Source: Neisseria wadsworthii 9715 (lineage in GTDB: Bacteria; Pseudomonadota; Gammaproteobacteria; Burkholderiales; Neisseriaceae). From it: a DNA stretch of 64,000 nucleotides. Where the stretch lies: contig NZ_JH165159.1 in the NCBI RefSeq assembly GCF_000227765.1, positions 598,823 to 662,822 of the forward strand, written 5' to 3'. Below, piece after piece: positions 15,344-25,291 of the stretch; positions within the stretch are counted from its first letter, which is position 1, and every line of letters starts with the position of its first letter. Position numbers and translations under genes: made by a program. The notes under the pieces are model-generated. The model was not told where the DNA came from and ran no database searches. It saw only the letters and a list, made by a program, of their open reading frames with translations.

Positions 15344-16639
15344 ATGCAACGCAAGATTATCCAATCTCTAGAAAAATGGAAAAACCAGCCTAAGCGCAAA
15401 CCATTGATTATTCAAGGGGCAAGACAGGTTGGTAAAACGTGGGCGATGAAGCACTTCGGCGAGCAGCATTTCGCCAAAGTCGCATACATCAATTTTGACA
15501 ACAACCCGCGCATGAAAACGCTGTTTGCAGGCGATTACGATATCAACCGCCTGATACTCGGCTTAAAAATTGAAAGCAGCGTAGATATTCAGGCAGAAGA
15601 TACCCTATTGATTTTTGACGAAATTCAAGAAGTGCCGCAAGCGTTATCATCACTCAAATATTTTTACGAAAATGCGCCGCAGTTTTATATTGTGGCGGCA
15701 GGCTCGCTGCTGGGCGTGTCGCTGCATCATCAGGTTTCGTTTCCCGTGGGCAAGGTGGATTTTCTGCCGGTTTATCCGATGGATTTTCAGGAATTTCTCA
15801 CCGCGCTGGGTAAACAGGATTTGGTGCAACTGCTTGAAACGCAGGATTGGGCGTTGATTGCCGCCATGAAAACGGTCTACATCGACCTGCTGCGCCAATA
15901 TTATTTTGTCGGCGGCATGCCCGAAGCGGTGCAGACGTTTATCGATACACAAAATTTCGATGCGGTTCGCCAAGTACAGCGCAATTTGCTGTTGGCGTAT
16001 GAACAGGATTTTTCCAAGCACATCAAAGACGGGCAAACCGTACAAAAAGTGCGGTCGATTTGGTCGTCCGTTCCCGAACAGCTTGCCAAAGAAAACAAGA
16101 AATTTATCTACTCGCAACTGCAAAAAGGCGCACGAAGCAAGGATTATGAAATTGCCCTGCAATGGCTCAAAGACAGCGGTTTGGTACATTGCGTGCCGCG
16201 CATCAAAAAACCACATCTGCCGCTTTCGGCATATCAAGACAACGCTTTTAAGCTGTATGGATTGGACGTCGGCCTGCTCGCCGCACAAAGCCATTTGGAT
16301 GCCGGTGTTTTACTGGAAGGCAGCCGTATTTTTACCGAATTCAAAGGCGCATTAACCGAGCAATATGTCTTGCAACAACTGGTTGCCACGCAGGAAAACC
16401 CTGTGTTCTATTGGGCTGCCGAACGCGGCACGGCGGAGGTGGATTTTGTGCTGCAACGCAGGCAGTCGGTTATTCCCATTGAAGTAAAAGCGGAAGAAAA
16501 TTTGAAAGCCAAAAGTTTGAAAGTGTATGTGGAACAGTTTCAGCCCGAGCAGGCGCTGCGCTTTTCTATGGCGGATTATCGGGAACAGGATTGGCTGGTG
16601 AATGTGCCGTTGTATGGGTTTAGTGTGGCGACAATTTAA
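15344..16639 (+). CDS. AAA_14 / DUF4143 ATPase with PD-(D/E)XK-like C-terminus
   Basis: The product has 431 residues. The AAA_14 N-terminal domain has Walker A GARQVGKT (residues 25-32) and Walker B LLIFDEIQ (88-95). A sensor-like AAGSLLGVSL and the family signature FPVGKVDFLPVYPMDFQEF follow. The C-terminal DUF4143 region has EVDF (Asp367) and IPIEVKAE (Glu380, Lys382), a PD-(D/E)XK-type constellation. These proteins are common solitary accessory genes with unknown targets. It is the first gene of the insert in hrpA, on the opposite strand to hrpA, 34 bases before the Mokosh-like operon. Whether it belongs to that system or is a separate passenger cannot be told. Confidence 0.85.
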   Translation: MQRKIIQSLEKWKNQPKRKPLIIQGARQVGKTWAMKHFGEQHFAKVAYINFDNNPRMKTLFAGDYDINRLILGLKIESSVDIQAEDTLLIFDEIQEVPQALSSLKYFYENAPQFYIVAAGSLLGVSLHHQVSFPVGKVDFLPVYPMDFQEFLTALGKQDLVQLLETQDWALIAAMKTVYIDLLRQYYFVGGMPEAVQTFIDTQNFDAVRQVQRNLLLAYEQDFSKHIKDGQTVQKVRSIWSSVPEQLAKENKKFIYSQLQKGARSKDYEIALQWLKDSGLVHCVPRIKKPHLPLSAYQDNAFKLYGLDVGLLAAQSHLDAGVLLEGSRIFTEFKGALTEQYVLQQLVATQENPVFYWAAERGTAEVDFVLQRRQSVIPIEVKAEENLKAKSLKVYVEQFQPEQALRFSMADYREQDWLVNVPLYGFSVATI

Positions 16640-16673
16640 TAAAATATACCAAATATTTACTATGGAGTAATTT

Positions 16674-19600
16674 ATGGAAACACAAGAATTTATGGAAGTA
16701 CAAGACTGGGGCGGCGGCTTAACTACTCACGAAGTAGAAGCGATCGAAAAAATCAAGCAAGCTTTTTCAGGTTCCATAAAAGTAAACCAATCTTTCAAGG
16801 GGCAAGGATTACAAGCATTAGGGGCATTGAAATCTATTTTCCCTTGGAAGGGCTATTCAGGTTTTCGCTTTGCAGATGTAAAAGAACGGAAAGAAGGAGA
16901 ATTTGATCTAGTTATTATTACGCATTGCAATGTTTTGATTGTGGAATTAAAGCATTGGAATGGGCAAATTACATCTCTCAAAGATAAATGGTATTTAAAT
17001 AATAGAGATATGGGGCGTTCGCCTGTTTCCATTACACGAAATAAGCAGTTTTTATTGGAAAAGAAACTGGATAAATTCAAACAACAATTTACTAATAAAG
17101 GCTTTCGTCCGCAGGTACATTTTTTAGTGGTGATGACAGGTAATGCTGATTTTAGCCAATTACCTGATAGTGAGAAAATGCACGTTCTGACTTTGGCGGA
17201 GTTTCTCAAACTTAAAAACGAGCATGAGTTTAACCAACGTTTCCGCCCACACCCTGATAGTAAAACCTTAAATCAAGATTTTGAGCTTTTTGATAAAAAA
17301 ATTTTTGGAACAGATACCATCAAACCCAAATCCATAAAAATTAACGGCTATTTTGCTGAAGACACGGCTATTTTTTCACATCCAAAAAATATTTTCGAAG
17401 AATATCTGGCTCAAACTGAGAACAAAAAACACCAAGACCAAGCCTTATTACGCCGCTGGGATTTTACTCAGATCGAACGTCCTGAAGTACAAACACCCGA
17501 TGGGCGTTATCGTTTGGTTAGTCGTGAATATGATGTTTTAAACCATATCAAATTACAAAACAAAGAGTTGTATCACGCCTGTTTAAATTACAAATCCACA
17601 CCGCAAAAAGGCGAGATTACCGCTGAACATATTGATTTGTTTGAACTGTTTCCACAACAAAAACGCTTTAATCAATTTGTCGGCGGATATAGTGGTGAAA
17701 ACTTAAGTCATGAACGCCGCTTGGGATTGGTGCAATTATTATTAGACAAATTTGCCCAATTGCACAAAATCGGTATTGCTCATAGAGATTTGGGCGAGCA
17801 CAGCATCTGGCTGTCGGCTGATGACAAAATTACTTTATCAGGTTTTGCGACCGCTTACTTTCCGTCAGAACAAACGGTTGGCGATATCCGTGAAATTTTG
17901 GAAGTATCAGGAGATTTGGCTAAAAAAGCTTTTGAACTTTCAGACGGCCTCAAACTTACGCCCTATCAATATGATGTACGTTCATTGGCAGTGTTGGCTT
18001 GGCATATCATCAAGGCGGAGCGGATTTCCGCTGCCAGCATTACCGATATGAAAGCAAGATTGAATGAAGAAACAGAGTGGTATGGTGATTTATTGCAGGT
18101 TGCATTGTCCGAAAAACCCTTTGAAAGTGCAGTAGAATTTTTGGGCAGTTTTAATCAAAACAAACCCAATCAAGCGGTCGATTTTTCGTTTAATTTTTCA
18201 AAATTAGAGCCATTTACACACGATATTAACCATTCTCGTAGCTATCGTGAAGACGATGATTTTATTGTTGAAACCAGTGAAAAAGAAGTTTACCGCTCTA
18301 ATGGTTTATTGGTTAAAGCATGGTTGAATGCAGACCCGCAAACCGATAGTTCAAAAGCCAGAGTAGTTTTGCATTGGCTGGAAAATATGGCGAAACTGGC
18401 GAAATTGTCGCCCGATTATGTGCCGAAAATCCGTGAATTCGGTATTGCTAAAAAATCGGGCTGCCTGTTTGCAGTGAGCGATTTCATTGATAACGGTATA
18501 CCTTGGCAAAAAATTCAAGAAATCAATTTGGCTGATGAGCTTAAGCTCACGCTTATTAATCAGCTTGTTCAGAATGTTGAACATTTGCACAGCTTGGGTT
18601 TTACGCACGGTGATTTGAAACCTGACAACGTATTGATAACGATTGATGGCGACAATATTAGGCTTCAGATTTTGGATATTTTGGATTTTTCGCCAAACGG
18701 GCAAAGTCAGTTCAATACCGAATATTCGCCAGAATTTGATCATGTTACCGAAAAACAGCGGGATAATTTTGCCGTAATGAAAATGGCGTGCGAATTATTG
18801 GATCTAGAATGGAATAAGCCGTCTGAAAATTTTGCTGAAATTGCCGAAGCGATACAACAAGAATATTCAGACAGCCAAACAGCGTTTATTTCGTTGGCAA
18901 GATTTAAAGAAGCACTCAGCCCGAAACCGACCACGCCGATGATAAATATTACCGTGGGTGGTCGTGATTCGTTTTTGCCGATCGAAATTTACCCTGAAAA
19001 TGGCGAATTGTTTGTTCAGTTTCAAGAAAGTAAAAAATATCCAAAAGAAGAAGTAGATATTACCTTTATTGGCTTGGGTGGAAAATTTACAGCGTTTTAT
19101 ACCATTAATGACAGAAAATTCAGGCACGCTATTTCGCCGTTTGAACGTAGCCATATTAGCCGAACAGACAAAGAGAAAAGTGTGGCCAGTTTATCTTTAG
19201 GTTTATCAGTTTCTCATAGCAATTACAGCAACTTAGATAAGTTGAGTGATTATTTGGCTTATCATGAAACATTTCAAAATACGTTACATCAATTCATTGG
19301 CGAACACATTTTCAGGTTGCCTGAAAAAGAAAATCTTGAAGAAATTGAAATTATTGAAACCGAAATCGTTGATGTTGAAATTTCAGAACCGATTATTGAA
19401 CAACGCCCCAGCATTCAAAGGCTATGGCAAGCAATTTTGGATACAGAAACCGAAGCGTTACCATCTGTTACAGCTAGTGAAGCTTTGCAAAAAACCGAAA
19501 ACGGTGACATTTATATTCCATATGATGGTGAAGTCAATCCAATTGATCAATTTAAGCGTGATGAAATTGTGGAAGCCGTTGGTAAAAGTGAAGACGGCGA

Positions 19601-21659
19601 AAAAACGTTTGTTTACGGCACGGTAGATGTTGCCAAAAGTACATTAAATGAAATTCATCTGAAAAAATATAAAGATAAAAATAATAATCGAATTCAAGCG
19701 GATACGCCTGTTTACTTGCAAAGTAAACAAAACAAAGCGTCTTACACCCGCCGTAAAAAGGCTTTACAACGTATTTTAGACGGCGAAAGTGTGGTTAAAA
19801 ATTTAGTTAATTATTTTGATGAACATTGTTCATTGCCGTCTGAAAAATATGAGGTTCAGGTTAGCGATGGTGAATTTAAACGCTACGACCAACCTGAAAA
19901 AGGTGTAAGTTTGAATGAAGCACAACGTATCGCTTTCCAAAAACTGATTGCCAACGGACCGTTATCCTTATTGCAAGGTCCGCCGGGGACCGGAAAAACA
20001 GAATTTATTGCCGCATTTGTGCATTATTTGTTTGATGTACAAAAGGTGCGCAATATTCTGTTGGTCAGCCAATCGCATGAAGCGGTCAATACGGCTGCCG
20101 AACGTATACGCAAACACTGTCAGCGTTTGGGAACGGATTTGCAATTGGTGCGTTTTAGCAATCGTGAAATTGCTGATTCTGAAATTTTGGAAGATGTGTT
20201 CTCACCGAATTTGGTCGGGCAAAAAAGAGCACAGTTAAATGTGAATAAAATTGGCAATATCTGTCAGCTTGGCCGCAGCATGGGGCTGCCTGAAAGCTAT
20301 TTGCGTGAACGGGCTGAAATCATGTTTGATATCGGTTCACAAATTCGTCGTTATGAAAAAATCATTAAAAATTCAAAAGATGAGAATATTGATGAAGACG
20401 AAAAGCATTTACGCAAACGATTAGAAAAAAGTATCAAAGAGCAAGCCCAGACAATGGGAATACGTGAACTGATGGAAATTGATGACATTTTGCCAAAGCT
20501 AATTAGCGAATTAAATCAAAAGCACAATATTCAGCCAGTAGAAGATGTTCAGGCAGGGAAATTGATTGGTTTAACCCAAGATGTGTTGGAAGCGCTTTCC
20601 AATGAACGTACCAATTATGATGAGTTTTTGGCACGTTCCCGTCAGCTTGTGATTGGCACTTGCGTGGGTATTGGCCAACGCCACATCGGCATTGCAGACA
20701 ATATTTATGATTGGGTAATTGTGGATGAAGCGGCACGCTCCATTTCCAGCGAATTGGCAATCGCTATGCAGTCTGGCTCTCGAATCTTATTGGTAGGTGA
20801 CCATAAACAATTACCGCCTTTATATTCGGAAGAACATAAAAATGCACTTGCCCGCCGTTTGGGGATTTCCAAACGTGGCGAAGAATTAGACCAAGCATTG
20901 GGTAGCGATTTTGAACGGGTGTTCCAATCGGAATACGGCAAACAAACTTGTGCAACACTTAAAACACAATATCGTATGGCGCCTGCGATTGGCAGTTTGG
21001 TGTCTGCTTGTTTTTATAATAATGTTTTGGAAAATGGTAAAACCGATAATGATGTGCCCAATATTTACGCGAAGCTGCCAGAAAAACTAAAAGCCGGTGT
21101 TACTTGGTTGGATACCACTTCATTGCCTAATTCTTATCATGAACAGGGTAAAAGTGGCAGTTTATCTAATCGTGCTGAAGCCAAAGAAATTATTGATTTG
21201 CTGCAAAGTTTCCAAAATGATGAAACGTTTATGAACAGCGATGTTGTGCAACATTGTTTAGATAAAAATGAACAAGCTATCGGTGTGATTTGTATGTATG
21301 GCGAACAGAAAAAACTCATTCGCATAATGTTTAATCAAAAAAGTTGGGACGAACGTTTCCGCCGTCTGGTCAAAATCGACAGTGTGGACAGTTATCAGGG
21401 TAAAGAAAACCGGGTGATTATTTTATCGTTGGCTCGACATGACAAAACATACAGTACAGGCTTTTTGCATTTGCCGAATCGTATCAATGTCGCTTTGTCT
21501 CGTGCGATGGATAAACTGATCATTGTCGGTGCAAAAGCTGTGTGGGAACAGCCCAAAAACAGCAAAACCCCACTGGCAAAAGTTTTACGTTTTATGCAAG
21601 AACAAACTAATCTACAATATTACGCCATTAAGACCCTGAAAAATGGAGTGAAAAAATGA
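16674..21659 (+). CDS. NERD - pseudokinase - kinase - SF1 helicase fusion, Mokosh MkoA-like
   Basis: This 1661-residue protein has four parts. Residues about 20-200 form a NERD nuclease-related domain (GEFD at 75-78, VELKHW at 90-95). Residues about 280-490 are kinase-like with HRDLGEHS (HRD at 370-372), but the Asn and DFG positions are lost (SGF), so probably a pseudokinase. Residues about 520-750 are a second kinase fold with intact HGDLKPDN (645-652) and an Asp retained in the DFG position (DIL), so possibly active. From about 1080 follows a COG1112/Upf1-type SF1 helicase: GPPGTGKT 1102-1109, DEAA 1351-1354, SVDSYQGKE and NVALSRA near the end. Kinase plus COG1112 helicase with a PLD-like partner is the plan of Mokosh type I anti-phage systems. 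AG-type DUS words occur in the gene. Confidence 0.8.
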   Translation: METQEFMEVQDWGGGLTTHEVEAIEKIKQAFSGSIKVNQSFKGQGLQALGALKSIFPWKGYSGFRFADVKERKEGEFDLVIITHCNVLIVELKHWNGQITSLKDKWYLNNRDMGRSPVSITRNKQFLLEKKLDKFKQQFTNKGFRPQVHFLVVMTGNADFSQLPDSEKMHVLTLAEFLKLKNEHEFNQRFRPHPDSKTLNQDFELFDKKIFGTDTIKPKSIKINGYFAEDTAIFSHPKNIFEEYLAQTENKKHQDQALLRRWDFTQIERPEVQTPDGRYRLVSREYDVLNHIKLQNKELYHACLNYKSTPQKGEITAEHIDLFELFPQQKRFNQFVGGYSGENLSHERRLGLVQLLLDKFAQLHKIGIAHRDLGEHSIWLSADDKITLSGFATAYFPSEQTVGDIREILEVSGDLAKKAFELSDGLKLTPYQYDVRSLAVLAWHIIKAERISAASITDMKARLNEETEWYGDLLQVALSEKPFESAVEFLGSFNQNKPNQAVDFSFNFSKLEPFTHDINHSRSYREDDDFIVETSEKEVYRSNGLLVKAWLNADPQTDSSKARVVLHWLENMAKLAKLSPDYVPKIREFGIAKKSGCLFAVSDFIDNGIPWQKIQEINLADELKLTLINQLVQNVEHLHSLGFTHGDLKPDNVLITIDGDNIRLQILDILDFSPNGQSQFNTEYSPEFDHVTEKQRDNFAVMKMACELLDLEWNKPSENFAEIAEAIQQEYSDSQTAFISLARFKEALSPKPTTPMINITVGGRDSFLPIEIYPENGELFVQFQESKKYPKEEVDITFIGLGGKFTAFYTINDRKFRHAISPFERSHISRTDKEKSVASLSLGLSVSHSNYSNLDKLSDYLAYHETFQNTLHQFIGEHIFRLPEKENLEEIEIIETEIVDVEISEPIIEQRPSIQRLWQAILDTETEALPSVTASEALQKTENGDIYIPYDGEVNPIDQFKRDEIVEAVGKSEDGEKTFVYGTVDVAKSTLNEIHLKKYKDKNNNRIQADTPVYLQSKQNKASYTRRKKALQRILDGESVVKNLVNYFDEHCSLPSEKYEVQVSDGEFKRYDQPEKGVSLNEAQRIAFQKLIANGPLSLLQGPPGTGKTEFIAAFVHYLFDVQKVRNILLVSQSHEAVNTAAERIRKHCQRLGTDLQLVRFSNREIADSEILEDVFSPNLVGQKRAQLNVNKIGNICQLGRSMGLPESYLRERAEIMFDIGSQIRRYEKIIKNSKDENIDEDEKHLRKRLEKSIKEQAQTMGIRELMEIDDILPKLISELNQKHNIQPVEDVQAGKLIGLTQDVLEALSNERTNYDEFLARSRQLVIGTCVGIGQRHIGIADNIYDWVIVDEAARSISSELAIAMQSGSRILLVGDHKQLPPLYSEEHKNALARRLGISKRGEELDQALGSDFERVFQSEYGKQTCATLKTQYRMAPAIGSLVSACFYNNVLENGKTDNDVPNIYAKLPEKLKAGVTWLDTTSLPNSYHEQGKSGSLSNRAEAKEIIDLLQSFQNDETFMNSDVVQHCLDKNEQAIGVICMYGEQKKLIRIMFNQKSWDERFRRLVKIDSVDSYQGKENRVIILSLARHDKTYSTGFLHLPNRINVALSRAMDKLIIVGAKAVWEQPKNSKTPLAKVLRFMQEQTNLQYYAIKTLKNGVKK

Positions 21660-23059
21660 ATGAACAAAAAACGCCGTACAATCAAATAGATTTTGTGGTT
21701 AAAGCTCCACGTTTTCATATCGTTTTTTCGTATATGAGCGATAAAGGTGTAGCATTTGTGTGTGAATATTTGTTGAGACTGCTGGAAGTAACACCGTGCA
21801 AACCTGAACAAATTGCCCAATATTTCGGATTTACTCAACATGAAACCGAAGTCGCTCTTGCTGATTTGGAAAAAAATAAATGGATTACTTGGCGAGATGA
21901 TGGTTTGATTGAGTTATCGGCTGAAGGTTTACGATTGTTTCACAATGACGGACAAGATTCTCCCAAAATTCCAACATTAAAGGCGTTTGGTAATGAATAT
22001 CGCATGGAATTGTTAGATAACAATTTTTTTCAGAAAGAAGATTGCGATAAAGTCCGCCAGCAAGCTATTGAATTGGAAATTGAACCCAAAGTATTATCCG
22101 AAAGCAGTGAAATTGCCCAAAAAACTTTCCAAAATCGTTTTCGGCACTTAATGGAAGATGAAATCATCAATTTAGATGAAAAAGACATTTCTTTATATAA
22201 AATTGATGCCATCGAACCCAAAGGTGCGCCTGATTATTTTCGTTTTACGCAAGCATTTGAACTGCTGCCGGAAACAGGTGAAGCCAAAGAACGCCATGAT
22301 GTGCCAACCATTACTTATCAAGACAATATTCAGCAAGCGATTACAGTACAACTGGAACAATTTGCCAGCCGTGATAATTTGCGTGAATTACGAAAAAGCA
22401 TGGAAGAGATTGGCGATGAGGATACAGTGAATGTGTTGTTTGGCGGGCGATTTGATGCTATCGAATTTAGAAAAATTCAATATCAATTTGAACAAAAAAA
22501 CGGCTTATATTTTTTAGGACAGGTTTATCACCAAGAAAATTTATTCAAAAAAATCAATGATATTTTGAAAAAACTGGATAAAAAACAGACTAAAAAACTA
22601 TATTGGCTTGCCCCGAGTGATATTTATTGGGGAAAACAGAAAAAAATCCACGATCAAATCCAAAATCTAGTAAATAATCAAAAAAATGGTTATGAATTTC
22701 GCCTGTACTTACCTTTATTGCCTAAGTGTAGCAATCGCGAAAAACAAGCATGGGAATATGAGTTTAAGGGTATTGCCGAAAAAGAAATTGCAGAAAAAGT
22801 ATTGTATGGCTTTTATGAAGGATTTTTAGACAGTCATACGGAAATTTTATTTTTAGAAGATAAATTTGCAGTTGTTTGTTATCACGCTAAATTAGTAGGT
22901 TATCCTGTTACCGTGCCACTTGGTTTTATGACAACTCAAACAGATAAAATCAGACATATTATTAAATTAGCAGAAAATTATCTCAATTCAACCATATTCT
23001 CTGATAACGATACAGATGAGAAAGGCCAAAAAGATTTTGGATTATTGAGCAAACTTTAA
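21656..23059 (+). CDS. wHTH + degenerate PLD-like protein, candidate MkoB partner
   Basis: The gene overlaps the helicase gene by ATGA and is surely co-translated. The N-terminal 90 residues look like a winged helix-turn-helix domain (CKPEQIAQYFGFTQHETEVA...LIELSAEGLRLF). The middle is charged and helical. The C-terminal 180 residues resemble a phospholipase D-like nuclease fold: LYWLAPSDIYW and EILFLEDKFAVVCYHAKLVG, where His410 and Lys412 match HxK of the HKD motif but the Asp is missing (Pro) and only one such motif is seen. In Mokosh type I the second gene encodes a PLD protein. The wHTH and the incomplete HKD make this member unusual or suggest a DNA/RNA-binding role. Confidence 0.65.
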   Translation: MNEQKTPYNQIDFVVKAPRFHIVFSYMSDKGVAFVCEYLLRLLEVTPCKPEQIAQYFGFTQHETEVALADLEKNKWITWRDDGLIELSAEGLRLFHNDGQDSPKIPTLKAFGNEYRMELLDNNFFQKEDCDKVRQQAIELEIEPKVLSESSEIAQKTFQNRFRHLMEDEIINLDEKDISLYKIDAIEPKGAPDYFRFTQAFELLPETGEAKERHDVPTITYQDNIQQAITVQLEQFASRDNLRELRKSMEEIGDEDTVNVLFGGRFDAIEFRKIQYQFEQKNGLYFLGQVYHQENLFKKINDILKKLDKKQTKKLYWLAPSDIYWGKQKKIHDQIQNLVNNQKNGYEFRLYLPLLPKCSNREKQAWEYEFKGIAEKEIAEKVLYGFYEGFLDSHTEILFLEDKFAVVCYHAKLVGYPVTVPLGFMTTQTDKIRHIIKLAENYLNSTIFSDNDTDEKGQKDFGLLSKL

Positions 23060-23079
23060 GGCAATCTACACTGTAAAAA

Positions 23080-23134
23080 ATGCCGTCTGAAACTCATTTT
23101 TTCAGACGGTATTGTACTTTTCAGACAGGCATTT
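23080..23134. terminator. AT-DUS hairpin followed by a TG-wadDUS copy
   Basis: ATGCCGTCTGAAA (the meningococcal AT-DUS) at 23080 pairs with TTTCAGACGGTAT with one mismatch, followed directly by a reversed TG-wadDUS at 23118-23134. The first likely terminates the defence operon. The wad copy, nearest the hrpA N-terminal part, may be resident sequence, which would place the right boundary of the insertion between them. Confidence 0.6.
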
Positions 23135-23151
23135 TCAGGAATGCGTGCAGA

Positions 23152-24552
23152 CTACTCATAATTCTCTTCAACCGCCCCCAGTTCCAATAGCACCTGAAAC
23201 CCATCATTGATATAACGCTGGTCGGGTGCTTCGAGGAACGGAAACGCTGCCACATCGCCCAGTTTCAACGCGGCCATGCGCAGGATGACGGCGGCCAGAT
23301 TGCTGCGGATGATTTCGGGGTCGGTAAAGGCGGGGCGGGCGTTGAAATCGTCTTCGCTGTACAGGCGCACGGCGACGCCGGCGGATACGCGGCCGCAGCG
23401 GCCGGAACGTTGGCGCGCGGCGGCTTGGGAAATTTTTTCCACATGAAGCTGTTCCACTTTGGCGCGCGCGGAATAGCGTTTGACCCGTGCCAAGCCGGTG
23501 TCGATTACATATTTGATGCCCGGCACGGTGAGCGAGGTTTCGGCCACGTTGGTCGCCAGCACGATGCGTCGTTTGCTGCCGCTCGGGTGGAAAATTTTGT
23601 GCTGTTCGGCGTTCGACAAACGGGCAAACAGCGGCAGGATTTCGTCGTCACGGCGCAGTGGCGATTTGCGCAGTGCTTCGGCGGCTTCGCGGATTTCGCG
23701 CTCGCCGGGCAGGAACACCAGAATATCGCCGTCGCCCAGTCGTGCCAGTTCGTCGGCGGCATCGACAATCGCGTCGGTCAACTCGATTTCCGCTTCGTCT
23801 TCGTCTTGCGAATGCAGCGGGCGGTAGAGGATGTCGACGGGGAAGGTGCGGCCGCTCACTTCCAGCACGGGCGCGTTGTTGAAATGTTTGGAAAAACGCT
23901 CGGCATCGATGGTGGCTGAGGTAATGATAACTTTCAAATCGGGGCGGCGCGGCAGCAGCTGTTTCAGGTAGCCGAGCAGAAAATCGATGTTGAGGCTGCG
24001 TTCGTGGGCTTCGTCGATAATAATCGTGTCGTAGGCGGTGAGGAAGCGGTCGGTTTGCGTTTCGGCGAGCAGAATGCCGTCGGTCATCAGCTTCACATAG
24101 GCATCGCGTGAGGTGTTGTCGTTGAAACGTACTTTGTAGCCGACGGTTCGGCCGATGTTGCTGCCCAATTCTTCCGCAATCCGTTCCGCCACCGAACGCG
24201 CCGCCAAGCGCCGCGGCTGCGTGTGCCCGATCAAACCGGCCGCACCGCGCCCGAGCTCCAAGCAGATTTTCGGAAGCTGGGTGGTTTTGCCCGAACCGGT
24301 TTCGCCGCAAATAATGGTTACTTGGTTGTTTTGAATGGCGGTTTTGATGTCGCTCAAACGCTCGTGCACCGGCAGTGTGCCCTCATACTGCGGCTTGGGC
24401 AGCGCGGCTTGGCGTTTTAAAAACGCGTCGTGCGATTTTTGGTATTTTTTCCGCACGGCTTCGATGCCGCCGAAACGTTTGGGGTTTTTGAAGGCGTTTT
24501 GCAGGAAATGACGGTCGCGGGAGAGCGTTTGGGTGAAGTCGGGCTGCTGCAT
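23152..24552 (-). CDS. hrpA: HrpA helicase, N-terminal part of a split gene
   Basis: The 466 residues hold the full helicase core of HrpA. Motif I is [10 protein letters not shown], Ia [16 protein letters not shown] ([16 protein letters not shown]), [33 protein letters not shown] and [10 protein letters not shown]. It stops with VEENYE right after [14 protein letters not shown], inside the winged-helix domain that continues in the frame starting at 15125. So gene order and reading direction are intact but 8 kb of opposite-strand DNA separates the halves. The fragment could still bind ATP and RNA, but HrpA function probably needs both parts. Its stop is followed by uptake-sequence hairpins. 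Confidence 0.9.
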   Translation of the reverse strand: MQQPDFTQTLSRDRHFLQNAFKNPKRFGGIEAVRKKYQKSHDAFLKRQAALPKPQYEGTLPVHERLSDIKTAIQNNQVTIICGETGSGKTTQLPKICLELGRGAAGLIGHTQPRRLAARSVAERIAEELGSNIGRTVGYKVRFNDNTSRDAYVKLMTDGILLAETQTDRFLTAYDTIIIDEAHERSLNIDFLLGYLKQLLPRRPDLKVIITSATIDAERFSKHFNNAPVLEVSGRTFPVDILYRPLHSQDEDEAEIELTDAIVDAADELARLGDGDILVFLPGEREIREAAEALRKSPLRRDDEILPLFARLSNAEQHKIFHPSGSKRRIVLATNVAETSLTVPGIKYVIDTGLARVKRYSARAKVEQLHVEKISQAAARQRSGRCGRVSAGVAVRLYSEDDFNARPAFTDPEIIRSNLAAVILRMAALKLGDVAAFPFLEAPDQRYINDGFQVLLELGAVEENYE

Positions 24553-24597
24553 GGTGTGTTTGTGTGTGAGGGAATTTAAAGGTTGTGATTATAACAA

Positions 24598-24629
24598 AAT
24601 GCCTGTCTGAAAGTTTTCAGACAGGCATT
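24598..24629. terminator. Inverted TG-wadDUS pair upstream of hrpA
   Basis: AATGCCTGTCTGAAA and its complement form a 15-bp stem with a 2-base loop. The next 190 bases to the second DUS hairpin at 24825 hold nothing I can identify. Confidence 0.65.
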
Positions 24630-24824
24630 GTTGATGGCGGCGCTTATTCTTTATAAATAAACAAGGTGCTTGGTTTGGCGGCAATGATGAAATCGTTTCG
24701 GTGTATGCCTGATGCTCGTCAGAAGGATAGTGTAAAAACCTTGCGGCCCCGGCTTGCGGGTCGGATAGCCCTATATAACTCTATATTGTCAATCTAAACG
24801 TATGAATCCTAAAGGCAATTTTTG

Positions 24825-24857
24825 ATGCCTGTCTGAAAAGAGTTTTCAGACAGGCAT
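24825..24857. repeat. Second inverted TG-wadDUS pair
   Basis: ATGCCTGTCTGAAAAG with its complement forms a stem just upstream of the tRNA-fMet promoter. It may insulate the tRNA transcript, or simply be an uptake-sequence cluster. Confidence 0.6.
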
Positions 24858-24887
24858 ATCGGCGGCTGATAATTTTTTAGCTGGGGG

Positions 24888-24916
24888 TTGACACGGTTAT
24901 GGTTAAGGAATATAGT
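24888..24916 (+). promoter_or_regulatory. Promoter of tRNA-fMet
   Basis: Perfect TTGACA at 24888 and TATAGT at 24911 are separated by 17 bases, with the tRNA starting 13 bases after the -10 box. One of the two clearest promoters in the window. Confidence 0.85.
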
Positions 24917-24929
24917 TATGTTCTTCAGA

Positions 24930-25006
<77 letters not shown>

Positions 25007-25013
25007 GATTTAT

Positions 25014-25044
25014 AAAAAGCCCTGCTTAATTGCGGGGCTTTTTC
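25014..25044 (+). terminator. Terminator of tRNA-fMet
   Basis: AAAGCCCTGC and GCGGGGCTTTTT pair around a short AT loop and end in a T run, 8 bases after the tRNA. Confidence 0.8.
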
Positions 25045-25079
25045 TTTGGTTTTGACGCACCATCTTCAGATTTTAAAAT

Positions 25080-25093
25080 TTGATTTAAATCAA
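25080..25093. promoter_or_regulatory. Perfect FNR-type box
   Basis: TTGATTTAAATCAA matches the FNR consensus TTGAT-N4-ATCAA exactly. It lies about 200 bases upstream of the LytTR regulator gene and just after the tRNA terminator, so the regulator is the only candidate target on the plus strand. The remaining gap to 25291 shows no gene. Confidence 0.5.
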
Positions 25094-25291
25094 ACAAAGT
25101 TTATCTTCTTGCAAAGTTGTAGTAATGTCGGTAATTGTCGCGTAAAATGCTTACATATTCAGCAGATTGTTGCGGTATTTCCGCACATGAAAGTATCCTA
25201 TACGGATACAATGATAACTAATTAAATATTGATATCCGTAGTTTCCCGCGGTACGATATTATTATTCCAACTAACAACCAAAAAGAATATT

